A stretch of DNA of 41,480 nucleotides from Solobacterium sp. (GCA_017459725.1 JAFUCL010000041.1:1-41480); one strand, 5' to 3'; shown: positions 16,538 to 26,224, counted from the first letter of the stretch. Program-made: numbers and translations. The notes: generated from the letters alone by a model not told the origin.

Positions 16538-17645
16538 AGAAACTGCGCTGCGGGAAGAAGCTGCCCGGCTTGATGAAGAGCGGGAAGCACAGAAACAGCA
16601 CAGGATCAAAGCTGCACATCTGCTGAAGATGCATCAGCCTGTTGTATACAGGATTCTTGATCAGGCCGTACGCAGCGGGGATATTTCACATGCCTATCTG
16701 TTTCAGGGACCCAAAGGGTGTCTGAAGAGTGAAGCAGCCATGCTGTTCAGCCAGAGTATCTTTCTGAACAGAGGCGGACTTGTGGATGAGGCTGAACTGG
16801 ACGGACAGGATGCGGTTGATGCGGAGCGGATTGCCGGCAGAAACTACGGTGATTTCCTGTTTGTCAACGGCTACCGCAAGGAAGCAATCTCCAGGGATGA
16901 GACCACAGCGATACAGTCTCTGTTTTCAAGGACTACGATTGAGAAATCAGACCGTAAGGTCTATGTGCTGGATCATGCGGAGAATTCAAGTATCGGGGCA
17001 ATGAACAGTCTGCTGAAGTTCCTGGAGGAACCGGCGGACAATGTCTATGCCATCCTGACGACTGACAATCCCGAGAGACTGCTGCCGACGATTATCTCGA
17101 GATGTGTGGTGATACCGTTCCGCCCGCTGGCACCGGAAGTATATGCACAGCTGATGGCAGAGGACGGTCTTGATGAAGAGGATATCTTTCTGCTCAGCAG
17201 AATTGTTGATGCCACTTCGGGCTTTGCGGATCAGGCCGCAGGCAGAACCTATCAGACAGCCAAACAGATGCTGAAACAGGCAGTCGGTGCGGAGGGCAAT
17301 CCGGATCTGCTGCTGGTGGATTATGAAGTGCGTTACCGTCTGAAGCAGAAGGATCTCGGTACGGAGGATAAAGGAACAGCTGCCAGGGATGCAAACCTGG
17401 ATGTGCTGCTGATGTTCTTCGGTATGCTGGGAGCGTTCTATAAGGATGTCATACGCGGCAATACGGCCGGGCCTGCATGGTACAGTGATGCCGTGAAGAA
17501 TGCGATGCGTCATACAGACGCGGATTATCCGGAGATGGCAGCCGTCTGCATCGAGCAGAGGGATCTGTGCAACCGGAACAATGACCTGAACCTCCTGATG
17601 GCTCAGGCAGTATACAGATTGGAGGCCGCGAAACATGGTCAGTAA
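16515..17645 (+). CDS. holB: DNA polymerase III delta' subunit
   Basis: A 376-residue clamp-loader subunit of the AAA+ fold. SHAYLFQGPKGCLKSEAAM (about residues 58-76) is the degenerate P-loop region. SIGAMNSLLKFLEEPADN is the highly conserved delta'/gamma segment, followed by TTDNPERLLPTIISRCVVIPF. Most delta' proteins have a four-cysteine zinc module between P-loop and core. Here that stretch (about 80-112) has no cysteine. The N-terminal 40 residues are charged and longer than usual. The start overlaps tmk by 23 bases and the end overlaps ricT by 11, so the three are tightly coupled, as in Bacillus. Assignment rests on both sequence and gene order. Confidence 0.93.
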   Translation: MAVRKSSEETALREEAARLDEEREAQKQHRIKAAHLLKMHQPVVYRILDQAVRSGDISHAYLFQGPKGCLKSEAAMLFSQSIFLNRGGLVDEAELDGQDAVDAERIAGRNYGDFLFVNGYRKEAISRDETTAIQSLFSRTTIEKSDRKVYVLDHAENSSIGAMNSLLKFLEEPADNVYAILTTDNPERLLPTIISRCVVIPFRPLAPEVYAQLMAEDGLDEEDIFLLSRIVDATSGFADQAAGRTYQTAKQMLKQAVGAEGNPDLLLVDYEVRYRLKQKDLGTEDKGTAARDANLDVLLMFFGMLGAFYKDVIRGNTAGPAWYSDAVKNAMRHTDADYPEMAAVCIEQRDLCNRNNDLNLLMAQAVYRLEAAKHGQ

Positions 17646-18903
17646 TAACGAAGACGAAATGTATGTTCCTTCACATGAGTACGCATATGTCGTGCCTGTG
17701 AAATTTCATAATGCGACGAAGTCCTATTCCTTCGGCACCGATGATCCTGATCTGAAAACAGGCGACTGGGTGGTTGTGGAAACCGTGCAGGGAATTGAAA
17801 TGGGTGAATGCCAGGCAGGTTCACTGTCTGTTAAGTATCATCCTTCCAGCACACCGCTGCGCCCGGTGCTGAGACTGGCGGACCGTCATGACAAAGAGGA
17901 TTATGAGGATAACTTCCGCTATGCGGAGGAAGCTATGAAGATCTGCCAGGAAGAGATCAGTGATCTCAAACTGAGCATGCATCTGTTAAGTGCTTCCTAT
18001 CTGCTGGACCGTTCCAAGATTCTGTTTATCTACACGGCAGAGCAGAGAGTGGATTTCCGTGAACTGCTGAAGAGACTCGGTGCCAGACTGCACTGCAGAA
18101 TTGAACTGCGGCAGATCGGTGACCGTGACCAGGCAAAGATGGTCGGTGCCATCGGTATGTGCGGCATGGAGTGCTGCTGCAGCAGATTCAAGACACGCTT
18201 CGACAACATTTCCATCAACATGGCCAAGAACCAGCAGCTGGCCCTGAACATTGAAAAGCTCTCCGGTATGTGCGGAAAGCTGATGTGCTGTCTGAAGTAT
18301 GAAAATGACAATTATCTGGAAATGACGGAAGGTCTGCCCAAGCTCGGTGCGCATATCGAGTATGAGGGTGAGCTCTACCGTGTTTCATCAATCAATGTTA
18401 TTGCCAATGAGGCGAGGATCGAGAACAGTGAGACATATCAGAACGTTTCGATTCAGGATCTGCGGGAAAAGGCGATTATCCGTAAGGGTGTAACGATCAA
18501 GAAGGCTGCGGACGGCACCAGACCGAAGCGCAAGGACAACGGCAAGGCAGAACCCAAGCAGATGATCATTGACACCAGACAGGTCGGTATATCCTCCATG
18601 TCCAAGGATACTTCGCAGAACGGCAAGAACAACCGCCCGCTCGGTGAAAAGAAGAACCGTGACAACAATGCGAACAGCAATGCCGGCAATAACAATAACC
18701 GGAAGAAGAATACGCAGAATGCGGCACCTGCACAGAAGCAGGAGAAGCGCGCCAATGCGAATGCCAATAACAACAATAACAACAACCACAGACGCAGAAA
18801 CAACCCGCGCCGTCCGGAAAAACCGAACCAGGCAGACAATCCGAACATTACGGTACGCAGTTTCAAGTCTTCCAAAACCAGGACTGAGGAGAAAGGAAAC
18901 TGA
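17635..18903 (+). CDS. ricT: RicT/YaaT, PSP1 domain protein with Asn-rich tail
   Basis: A 422-residue protein. The first 280 residues match the PSP1 C-terminal domain family (RicT, YaaT). In Bacillus subtilis RicT forms the Y-complex with RicA and RicF, carries Fe-S clusters and promotes RNase Y-dependent mRNA maturation. The cysteines thought to bind these clusters are here: C176, C180-C182, C213, C218 and C219 (MCGMECCCSRF and GMCGKLMCC). From about residue 310 the chain is low in complexity and rich in Asn, Lys and Arg, for example near 345-400. Such a tail suggests RNA or ribosome contact. Between this gene and rsmI, other Bacillota often have yabA and yabB/yazA. Here the gap is two bases. 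Confidence 0.92.
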   Translation: MVSNNEDEMYVPSHEYAYVVPVKFHNATKSYSFGTDDPDLKTGDWVVVETVQGIEMGECQAGSLSVKYHPSSTPLRPVLRLADRHDKEDYEDNFRYAEEAMKICQEEISDLKLSMHLLSASYLLDRSKILFIYTAEQRVDFRELLKRLGARLHCRIELRQIGDRDQAKMVGAIGMCGMECCCSRFKTRFDNISINMAKNQQLALNIEKLSGMCGKLMCCLKYENDNYLEMTEGLPKLGAHIEYEGELYRVSSINVIANEARIENSETYQNVSIQDLREKAIIRKGVTIKKAADGTRPKRKDNGKAEPKQMIIDTRQVGISSMSKDTSQNGKNNRPLGEKKNRDNNANSNAGNNNNRKKNTQNAAPAQKQEKRANANANNNNNNNHRRRNNPRRPEKPNQADNPNITVRSFKSSKTRTEEKGN

Positions 18904-18905
18904 CG

Positions 18906-19760
18906 ATGAACCGGCAGAAGAGCTTTGAAAACGAGAAGCCTACTCTGTATCTGGTGCCTACGCCGATCGGCAATCTTTCGGAAATGACACCGAGAGCCAT
19001 TGAAGTGCTGAACAGTGTGGATGTGATTGCCTGTGAGGATACCCGTACTTCAGGACAGCTCCTGAAGCATTTCGGTATCTCCAAGCGTCTGATTGCATAC
19101 CAGAACTTCAATGAGGATCCCAGTGCGAAAGGCATACTGAATCTGCTGTCACAGGGACAGAATGTAGCACTGATCAGTGATGCCGGATATCCGCTGATCA
19201 GTGATCCCGGTCAGAGGATCGTCAGTGAAGCCTCGGCTATGGGATTCAACGTCGTACCGCTGTCCGGCTGCAACGCTATGCTCAATGCCCTGGTCGCAAG
19301 CGGGCTTGTGGTACAGCCGTTCCTGTTTGTCGGTTTTCTGCCGTCCGGCAAAACGGAGTGTGAGAAGAAACTGCGGGAATACCGGAATTATCCGATGACG
19401 ATGGTGTTTTATGAAGCGCCGCACAGAATTGAGCGGATGCTTGCCAGCTGTCTGGAAATACTGGGTGACAGAAGATGCTGTCTTGCCCGGGAAATAACAA
19501 AAGTACATGAAGAGTTTCTCAGAGGAACCATCAGGGAAATCCTCGGGGAACTTGACGAAGTGCGCGGGGAAATGGTTGTGGTCATTGAGGGAAACCGGGA
19601 TGACTATACCAAGGACGTTGATTATTCACAGATTCTGCAGATGGTGCAGGAGTCGGTGGAGCTCGGTATGTCCACTTCCGATGCTGTGAAGGAAACCGCA
19701 AAAAAGACCGGTGTGTCCAAGAACAGAATTTATGATCTTGTGCACGGCCGGAAGAACTGA
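18906..19760 (+). CDS. rsmI: 16S rRNA (cytidine1402-2'-O)-methyltransferase
   Basis: A 284-residue SAM-dependent methyltransferase that modifies C1402 in the decoding centre of 16S rRNA. The N-terminus LYLVPTPIGNLSEMTPRAIE is diagnostic, followed by CEDTRTSGQLLKHF and SDAGYPLISDPG. The C-terminal domain ends with the GVSKNRIYDLVHG motif. Length matches the family. It starts two bases after ricT and is 13 bases before the PrsW-like gene, within one operon. Confidence 0.96.
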   Translation: MNRQKSFENEKPTLYLVPTPIGNLSEMTPRAIEVLNSVDVIACEDTRTSGQLLKHFGISKRLIAYQNFNEDPSAKGILNLLSQGQNVALISDAGYPLISDPGQRIVSEASAMGFNVVPLSGCNAMLNALVASGLVVQPFLFVGFLPSGKTECEKKLREYRNYPMTMVFYEAPHRIERMLASCLEILGDRRCCLAREITKVHEEFLRGTIREILGELDEVRGEMVVVIEGNRDDYTKDVDYSQILQMVQESVELGMSTSDAVKETAKKTGVSKNRIYDLVHGRKN

Positions 19761-19773
19761 TGGAGGAACACAT

Positions 19774-20502
19774 ATGATCAATCCAACAAGACTTGGCGGC
19801 GGCATGCTTATTGTGTACGTACTGGCAGCGGTGCTGCCGGCAGTGTTCTACATGTGGCGGATCTATGAAATGGACAAGGTGGAGAAGGAACCATGGAGTC
19901 TTCTGTTCAGACTGATCTTGGGCGGGGTCGGTGCGGCTTTTCCGGCTGTGCTGCTGGAACAGCTGGCTTTGAATGTCATTGTGCCTTCGCTGCAGCTGCA
20001 GAGTGATGTGGTATATGCAATTGTCTGCGCTTTGTTTATCGGACTGATTGAGGAGGGCTGCAAATTCTTCTTCCTGTACAGATTCTCCTGGAACAATCCG
20101 GAATTTGACTGCCGCTTTGACGGTGTTGTCTATGCTGTGTTTGTTTCGCTGGGATTTGCGGCGTTTGAGAATATTATCTATGTAACGCAGTACGGTCTGT
20201 CGGTGGCGCTGATGCGGGCGCTGCTGGCCATTCCGGGACATATGTCGTTTGCGGTGATTGCGGGACTGTATTACGGCCGGGCAAAGATTGAAGAAGTGCG
20301 CGGCAATCCGCGCGGTGTGCTGAATGCAATCCTTACAGGATACGGTTTTGCGGTTGTTCTGCATGCGTTCTATGATGCCTGTGCGATGATCGGTTCGGAT
20401 GTGAGTGTGGCTGTATTTGTCGTATTTGTGATATTGATGTTCCTGTGGGTCCGTTTCCGGCTGAAGCGGGCTGCAGCAGCGGATGTCTCGGTATATTATT
20501 GA
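19774..20502 (+). CDS. PrsW-family intramembrane metalloprotease
   Basis: A 242-residue membrane protein with about seven helices. Family motifs are present in order: DKVEKEP (34-40), EEGCK with Glu93-Glu94 (93-97), FDGVVYA (115-121), FEN (131-133), PGH with His156, and HAFYD with His197. The Glu and His residues are the expected metal and catalytic positions inside the membrane. B. subtilis PrsW cuts the anti-sigma factor RsiW to start envelope-stress signalling. No sigma or anti-sigma gene is nearby, so the substrate is open. The ATG at 19774 has a TGGAGGAA site. The frame extends 21 codons upstream into rsmI without a better start. It probably shares a transcript with rsmI and the M16 peptidase. 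Confidence 0.9.
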   Translation: MINPTRLGGGMLIVYVLAAVLPAVFYMWRIYEMDKVEKEPWSLLFRLILGGVGAAFPAVLLEQLALNVIVPSLQLQSDVVYAIVCALFIGLIEEGCKFFFLYRFSWNNPEFDCRFDGVVYAVFVSLGFAAFENIIYVTQYGLSVALMRALLAIPGHMSFAVIAGLYYGRAKIEEVRGNPRGVLNAILTGYGFAVVLHAFYDACAMIGSDVSVAVFVVFVILMFLWVRFRLKRAAAADVSVYY

Positions 20503-20544
20503 GCGGTGAGGAATCATCGCTTTTTATCCTGACGGAGGAAAACA

Positions 20545-23451
20545 ATGGAACTGAAACTCAATGATGCTGTACACGGATTTGAAGTGAAGCGGATCCGTGA
20601 AATCACTGACTGCGGCGGTACGATGTACGAAATGGAACATCTGAAGACCGGTGCACAGCTGATCTGGATGAAGCGCGGCGGAGACAACAAAACCTTTGCC
20701 ATCGCCTTCAAAACAATCCCGGAGAACGATACAGGCGTATTCCACATTCTGGAACATTCCGTACTGAACGGATCGGACAGGTATCCTGTACGTGAACCGT
20801 TTGTGGAACTGCTCAAGAGCAGTATGCAGACATTCCTGAATGCCCTGACATATCCGGATAAGACAATGTATCCGGTCTCGAGCCGGAATGACAAGGATTT
20901 CCGCAATCTGATGAACGTCTATCTGGACGCTGTTTTCCATCCGTCCATTTATTCCAATCCGAAGATCTTCCGTCAGGAAGGCTGGCATTACGAACTGAAC
21001 AGTGCAGATGAGGATCCCGTATACAAGGGAGTTGTCTACAGTGAGATGCAGGGTGCCTTCTCCAACGTGGATGAGATGATCATGAACGAAGCAAGCCGCA
21101 TCGTCTTCCCGGATACCTGCTATAAGTATGTTTCCGGCGGTGACCCGGCTGCGATTCCCGAACTGACCTACGAACAGTTCCTGGAGACCCATAAGCGTTT
21201 CTACCATCCTTCCAATGCAAGGATTTTCCTGGACGGTCCGGTGGATCTTGATACGGTTCTGCAGGACATTGATGAAGCGCTGTCTGTATTTGACAAAGCA
21301 GAAATCAAGGCGGATATCCCGATGCAGGCGGAAGCGCCGGCTCAGCAGCGCACCATCCGGTATGAGATCAACGCTGATGAGGATCCCACCGAAAGAACCC
21401 ACATTGCCCTTGTAAAACTGCTGGGAAGCTATCAGGATCTGGAGAAGAACATTGCCTGGCAGGCACTGGCAGACCTGCTTGCCGGTTCCAACGAATCACC
21501 GCTGAAGAAAGCTATGCTGGATAAAGGCCTGGCCCAGGATGCGGATATTGCGGTTGTGGACGGCATTCAGCAGATGTTCCTGATCATCGGCATACGCAAT
21601 ACGGAAGAAGACCGCCGTGAGGAAATCCTGAAAACACTGCGGGAAACCGTAACACAGCTGGCTGAGCAGGGACTCAATCACAGCAAACTCAAAGCTGCCC
21701 TCAATGCCATGGAGTTCCGTTACAGGGAACCGATTGAACCGGCCGGTATTATATTTGCGGATGATGCTCTGAAGAGCTGGCTGTACGGCGGCGATCCGGC
21801 TATGTATCTGAGTGCCGGAGAATTGTTTGAACCGCTGCGGCAGAAGGCGGATCAGGGATACTTCGAAGAGCTGCTGAAGGAAACACTGCTCGATGAAGAA
21901 CATCTGTCCGTGGTAACGGCAGCGCCTTCGGGAACTCTCGGCCAGGAGCGTGCGGAAGCGACAGCACAGAAGCTCCATGCTCTGAAAGAGAGCTGGGGAG
22001 CAGAGACCGAAGCGTGCCTTGCAATGAACAAAGAACTTGCGGAATGGCAGGCATCTGCGGACAGTGAGGAAGCCCTGGCAACTCTGCCGAAGCTTTCACT
22101 CTCCGATGTCAATCCCGAACCGGTTCCGTTTGAGCCGGAAGTCAAAGAGATCCGCGGTGTGCCGGTGCTGCTGTATCCGGAGGAAGCCAGCGGTATCGTA
22201 TACATGAATCTGTACTTCTCGGTTGCCGGTCTGCGTCTGCCGGAACTGCCTGCGCTTGCACTGTACTGCAGTATGCTGCAGGATCTGCCGACAAAACGGC
22301 ATTCGGTTGAAGAACTGCAGGAGCTGATCCGTGCGGATCTCGGTTCCCTGGCATTTATGCCGACAGCGATGACGGCAGAAGGCAGTTATGATAAGTGCCA
22401 TCCGATGATTCATGTCAGCTGTTCCGTGCTGAAGCATAATATGCCCAAAGCAGTGGATCTGATTCTGGAGATTCTGCAGGAAACCGTATTTGAAAAAGAT
22501 ACGGTCAGAGCACTGACGGCACAGACCGTTGAAGGCATGCGCATGAATATGATTGCGGCAGGTCACAGTTTAGCGATGCTGCAGTGTTCCGCACAGCGTT
22601 CGGCTGCCGGTGCTGCAAGTGAATACATGACAGGCTTTACAGCGATCAAATGGACAGCTGATTTCCTGGAACACTACGATGAGAAGATCGAAGATTTCCT
22701 CGATGAAGCCGATAAGTTCTCATCTGTGCTGTTCTCGATGCGCCGTCTGACTGCCAGCATTTCCGGCAAAGACAACATGAAGGAGCTGGAGCGTCTGGTC
22801 GACGGTCTGCCGTGGCTTGACTTTGAACGCTGTGTGGTCAGATATCCGAAGAGTGAACAGTGCCGCTGCGGTATTGTCATCCCGGCACCGGTATCCTATT
22901 CGGCAACGGCTGCGAACCTGAACGAAGCAGGATGCACATATGACGGCAGTCTGCGGGTACTGTCACAGATGCTGACATACGGACATCTGTGGAATGAAGT
23001 CAGAGTCAAGGGCGGTGCGTACGGAACCGGATTCAATGCCGGTCAGACCGGTATTGTATCTGCGTATTCCTATCGTGATCCCGATCCTGCCGACAATCTG
23101 AAGGCCGTTACGGGCATTCCGGAATTTATCCGTAGCTATGACGGTGATCAGGATGCGCTTGTCTCGTATATTATCGGTACGATTGCGGCAGGGGAACCGC
23201 TGCAGTCACCGGCCGGTAAGATCCGCAGTGCCGATATGCGCTGGTTCATGGGCTATGATTATGAATACAGACGCAAACACCGGAGAGAGATGCTGGAGAC
23301 AACCGTGGAACAGATCAAGGCCTGGGCTGATCCGCTTGAGAAGGTGCTGGAAAGTGCATCGGTCTGTGTGGTCGGCAATGAGCAGGTGCTGAAGGACTGC
23401 GGCATTGATGCAGAGCGGATCATGGCGCTGAGTGAGCCGAAAGAAGACTAA
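20545..23451 (+). CDS. M16C-family zinc metallopeptidase (presequence protease-like)
   Basis: A 968-residue peptidase of the PreP/Cym1 type. The inverted zinc motif is HILEH, with His67, Glu70 and His71. The distal ligand is probably Glu167 (YSEMQGAFSN). The large size and single active site in the first quarter, followed by three further domains and an M16C-associated region, fit this group. Its members form a closed chamber that degrades short unfolded peptides. There is no signal peptide, so it should be cytoplasmic. A strong GACGGAGG site precedes the ATG. It follows the PrsW-like gene by 42 bases, so released peptide fragments from membrane proteolysis are conceivable substrates. That is an inference from position only. 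Confidence 0.94.
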   Translation: MELKLNDAVHGFEVKRIREITDCGGTMYEMEHLKTGAQLIWMKRGGDNKTFAIAFKTIPENDTGVFHILEHSVLNGSDRYPVREPFVELLKSSMQTFLNALTYPDKTMYPVSSRNDKDFRNLMNVYLDAVFHPSIYSNPKIFRQEGWHYELNSADEDPVYKGVVYSEMQGAFSNVDEMIMNEASRIVFPDTCYKYVSGGDPAAIPELTYEQFLETHKRFYHPSNARIFLDGPVDLDTVLQDIDEALSVFDKAEIKADIPMQAEAPAQQRTIRYEINADEDPTERTHIALVKLLGSYQDLEKNIAWQALADLLAGSNESPLKKAMLDKGLAQDADIAVVDGIQQMFLIIGIRNTEEDRREEILKTLRETVTQLAEQGLNHSKLKAALNAMEFRYREPIEPAGIIFADDALKSWLYGGDPAMYLSAGELFEPLRQKADQGYFEELLKETLLDEEHLSVVTAAPSGTLGQERAEATAQKLHALKESWGAETEACLAMNKELAEWQASADSEEALATLPKLSLSDVNPEPVPFEPEVKEIRGVPVLLYPEEASGIVYMNLYFSVAGLRLPELPALALYCSMLQDLPTKRHSVEELQELIRADLGSLAFMPTAMTAEGSYDKCHPMIHVSCSVLKHNMPKAVDLILEILQETVFEKDTVRALTAQTVEGMRMNMIAAGHSLAMLQCSAQRSAAGAASEYMTGFTAIKWTADFLEHYDEKIEDFLDEADKFSSVLFSMRRLTASISGKDNMKELERLVDGLPWLDFERCVVRYPKSEQCRCGIVIPAPVSYSATAANLNEAGCTYDGSLRVLSQMLTYGHLWNEVRVKGGAYGTGFNAGQTGIVSAYSYRDPDPADNLKAVTGIPEFIRSYDGDQDALVSYIIGTIAAGEPLQSPAGKIRSADMRWFMGYDYEYRRKHRREMLETTVEQIKAWADPLEKVLESASVCVVGNEQVLKDCGIDAERIMALSEPKED

Positions 23452-23470
23452 CAGCAGACATACGTATAAC

Positions 23471-23509
23471 AAAATATCCCGAAGGGCATGAAGCTCTTCG
23501 GGATATTTT
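23471..23509. terminator. Bidirectional terminator between M16 peptidase and purB
   Basis: AAAATATCCCGAAG (23471-23484) pairs with CTTCGGGATATTTT (23496-23509). The A and T flanks serve both converging genes. Confidence 0.9.
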
Positions 23510-24931
23510 CTACAGAGAGATTTCAGCAGACTGTCTGTCTGCGTCTTTTATGTACGGTTCTATTACTGCCAGGAATGCGGTAACCTGTTCGGCACATCTG
23601 CCGGTATAGAGAGAAGGATCAAGTATTCTGTTCATGTCTTCAGCAGTGAGTCCGAATACCTCTTCGGCAGCCAGGCGTTCCAGCAGATCGCATTCTTCGC
23701 CGTTCTTCATTTTTGCAGTCGCTTCCATGGAACATCTGCGGATGATTTCGTGGAGTTCCTGACGGTCACCGCCGCGTTTGACTGCTTCCATCAGAAGATT
23801 CTCCGTGGCGATAAACGGCAGGTAGTCTCTGACTGCTTTGGCCACGATCTTATCATTGACGACCATGCCGTCCGTGACATTGCGGCAAAGACGCAGGACT
23901 GCATCGGCGCACAGGAATCCTTCCGGCATGGAGATTCTGCGGTTGGCGGAATCGTCCAGAGTTCTTTCCATCCACTGTGTGGAGGCCGTCATATGTGCGT
24001 TCAGGGCATCTGTCATCAGATAGCGTGACAGTGAACAGATTCTTTCACAGCGCATGGGATTGCGTTTGTAGGCCATGGCGGATGATCCGATCTGCCCGGA
24101 TTCAAACGGTTCTTCCAGCTGACGGTCATGCTGAAGAAGACGGATGTCTTCTGCCATGCGGTAACAGCTCTGGGCAATGGAAGAGAGAACATTCAGAATT
24201 CTGCTGTCTGTTTTGCGGGGATAGGTCTGTCCGCAGACATCAAAGCATTTCTCAAAGCCGAACTTCTCCGCCAGCTGTCTGTTCATTTCATCTATTTTGC
24301 CTGTATCACCTTCAAAGAGATCCAGGAAGCTTGCCTCAGTACCGGTTGTGCCGCGGCATCCCAGAAACTTCATGTTATCAATCACAAAGTCGAGATCCTC
24401 CAGGTCAGCCAGGAAATCCTGCAGCCACAGGGCTGCCCGTTTGCCAACCGTTACCAGCTGAGCCGGCTGGTAATGTGTATAGCCGAGGGCAGGCATGTCT
24501 TTGTACTGATCCGCAAAGGCAGCGAGATTTGCCATGACACCGAGCAGACCGCTGCGCAGATACCGCAGACCGTCACGGTAAATGATCAGGTCTGCATTGT
24601 CCGTTACATAGCAGCTGGTGGCACCGAGATGGATGATGCCTGCTGCAGACGGAGCAGCCTTGCCGTATGCATATACATGCGCCATGACATCATGCCGCAC
24701 TTCCTTTTCACGCTGTCTCACACATGCATAGTCAATATCCTCTATGTGTGCTTCCAGTTCATTAACCTGTTCCTGTGTGATCGGCAGACCGAGCTTCATT
24801 TCCGTTTCCGCAAGGGCTGTCCAAAGCTTTCTCCAGGTCTGGTATCTTGTATCGGAAGAGAACAGATGCAGCATATATTCGGATGCGTAACGGCTGGCCA
24901 GCGGGGATTCATAGTGATCTGTCATACTCAT
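23510..24931 (-). CDS. purB: Adenylosuccinate lyase
   Basis: A 473-residue enzyme of the fumarase/aspartase superfamily. It removes fumarate from SAICAR and from adenylosuccinate in purine synthesis. The family signature is SGQIGSSAMAYKRNP, with its catalytic serine loop near residue 285. LGATSCYVTDNAD and TGTEASF are further matching segments. The start at 24931 has AAAGGA upstream. An alternative ATG two codons later is less well spaced. It lies 18 bases after purA, so purA-purB form one operon covering both steps from IMP to AMP. Confidence 0.96.
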   Translation of the reverse strand: MSMTDHYESPLASRYASEYMLHLFSSDTRYQTWRKLWTALAETEMKLGLPITQEQVNELEAHIEDIDYACVRQREKEVRHDVMAHVYAYGKAAPSAAGIIHLGATSCYVTDNADLIIYRDGLRYLRSGLLGVMANLAAFADQYKDMPALGYTHYQPAQLVTVGKRAALWLQDFLADLEDLDFVIDNMKFLGCRGTTGTEASFLDLFEGDTGKIDEMNRQLAEKFGFEKCFDVCGQTYPRKTDSRILNVLSSIAQSCYRMAEDIRLLQHDRQLEEPFESGQIGSSAMAYKRNPMRCERICSLSRYLMTDALNAHMTASTQWMERTLDDSANRRISMPEGFLCADAVLRLCRNVTDGMVVNDKIVAKAVRDYLPFIATENLLMEAVKRGGDRQELHEIIRRCSMEATAKMKNGEECDLLERLAAEEVFGLTAEDMNRILDPSLYTGRCAEQVTAFLAVIEPYIKDADRQSAEISL

Positions 24932-24949
24932 TACAGTCCTTTCGTATAT

Positions 24950-26224
24950 TTACCGGAGAATGATGCTTTCACGTTCCGGACCTACGGAAACATAGGCAAT
25001 CTTACATCCGATGGCTTCTTCAATCATCAGCACATATTTCTGTGCGGCTTCCGGCAGGTCTTCCCACCTGCGCACACCGGCAATGTCACAGTTCCAGCCC
25101 TCACAGTATTCAATGACAGGTTCTGCTTTGTCTAATGCATCGGGGAACGGGAAGCGGTCGGTTTTCTGTCCGTCCACAAGATAGTGTGTGCATACCGGGA
25201 TTTTCTCCATGTAGCTCAGTACATCCAGCTTGGTCAGTGCAATCTTTGTGGCAGCCTGCACTTCCGTACCGTAGCGGGTAGCGACAAGATCAACGGGACC
25301 GACACGGCGTGCACGTCCTGTCTTGGCACCGTATTCTTCACCGGCTTCTCTGAGCTTTTCAGCTTCCTCACCGAACATCTCGCATACAAACGGACCTTCA
25401 CCCACACATGTGGAATATGCCTTCACAACACCGACGACATCACTCAGCTGCAGTGACGGCAGACCGGAACCGATCGGTGCGTAGGCAGCCGTGGTATTGG
25501 ATGAGGTTGTATACGGATAGATACCGTAATCAAGATCACGCAGAGCACCGAGCTGTGCTTCAAACAGAATGTTCTTTCCTTCCTGCTGTGCACTTCTCAG
25601 GTATGCACCGGTGTCACAGATGTACGGTTTGATTTTTTCACAGTATTCATTCACCCATGCATACAGGTCATCCATTGTATACGGTTCTGCGCCGTATACC
25701 TTCTCAAGGGTGAGGTTCTTCCATTCCAGCAGATCCTGCAGATGTGCATGCAGTCTTTCCGGATAGAACAGTTCACCGGCAAGCACGGTCTTCTTCTGGT
25801 ACTTGTCGGAATAGAACGGTGCGATGCCCTGTTTGGTGGATCCGTATTTCTTATCAGCCAGACGGTTTTCCTCCAGTCCGTCCAGTTCGCGGTGCCACGG
25901 CATCAGCAGGGAAGCACGGTCGCTGATTTTCAGATTCTTCGGCGTAAGTTCAATTCCCTTCGACAGGACATCCTGCATCTCGATCCAGAGATTCTCGGGA
26001 TCCAGTGCAACTCCGTTGCCTAGTACATTGACTACCTCGCTGCGGAAGATACCGGAAGGAAGCAGATGCAGAGCGAATCTGCCTTTGCTGTTGATGACCG
26101 TATGTCCGGCATTGCCGCCGCCCTGATACCGAACGACTACATCATAGTGATCGGTGAGAAAGTCGACCATTCTGCCTTTTCCTTCATCACCCCAGTTAAT
26201 ACCGACAATTGCACAGTTTTTCAT
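24950..26224 (-). CDS. purA: Adenylosuccinate synthetase
   Basis: A 424-residue GTP-dependent enzyme that joins IMP and aspartate to give adenylosuccinate. The GTP-binding start GINWGDEGKGRMVDFL is clear, with Arg where many family members have Lys after the second GKG glycine. YQGGGNAGHTV contains the catalytic His. Further conserved segments are TSSNTTAAYAP and GRARRVGPVDLVATRY. Length is normal. It is followed after 18 bases by purB. The 250 bases upstream contain the terminator of the flavin reductase gene but no purine riboswitch or clear PurR box that I can recognise. Confidence 0.97.
   Translation of the reverse strand: MKNCAIVGINWGDEGKGRMVDFLTDHYDVVVRYQGGGNAGHTVINSKGRFALHLLPSGIFRSEVVNVLGNGVALDPENLWIEMQDVLSKGIELTPKNLKISDRASLLMPWHRELDGLEENRLADKKYGSTKQGIAPFYSDKYQKKTVLAGELFYPERLHAHLQDLLEWKNLTLEKVYGAEPYTMDDLYAWVNEYCEKIKPYICDTGAYLRSAQQEGKNILFEAQLGALRDLDYGIYPYTTSSNTTAAYAPIGSGLPSLQLSDVVGVVKAYSTCVGEGPFVCEMFGEEAEKLREAGEEYGAKTGRARRVGPVDLVATRYGTEVQAATKIALTKLDVLSYMEKIPVCTHYLVDGQKTDRFPFPDALDKAEPVIEYCEGWNCDIAGVRRWEDLPEAAQKYVLMIEEAIGCKIAYVSVGPERESIILR

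Noticed and set aside
19582..20517. Open frame of 311 codons on the minus strand rich in His and Gln
   Set aside because: It is opposite rsmI and the PrsW-like gene, which have clear family motifs. Its composition is typical of a reverse reading.
24128..25135. Open frame of 335 codons on the plus strand
   Set aside because: It is antisense to purB and the end of purA, both clear genes. Long antisense frames are common in this codon usage, and its product has no recognisable motif.
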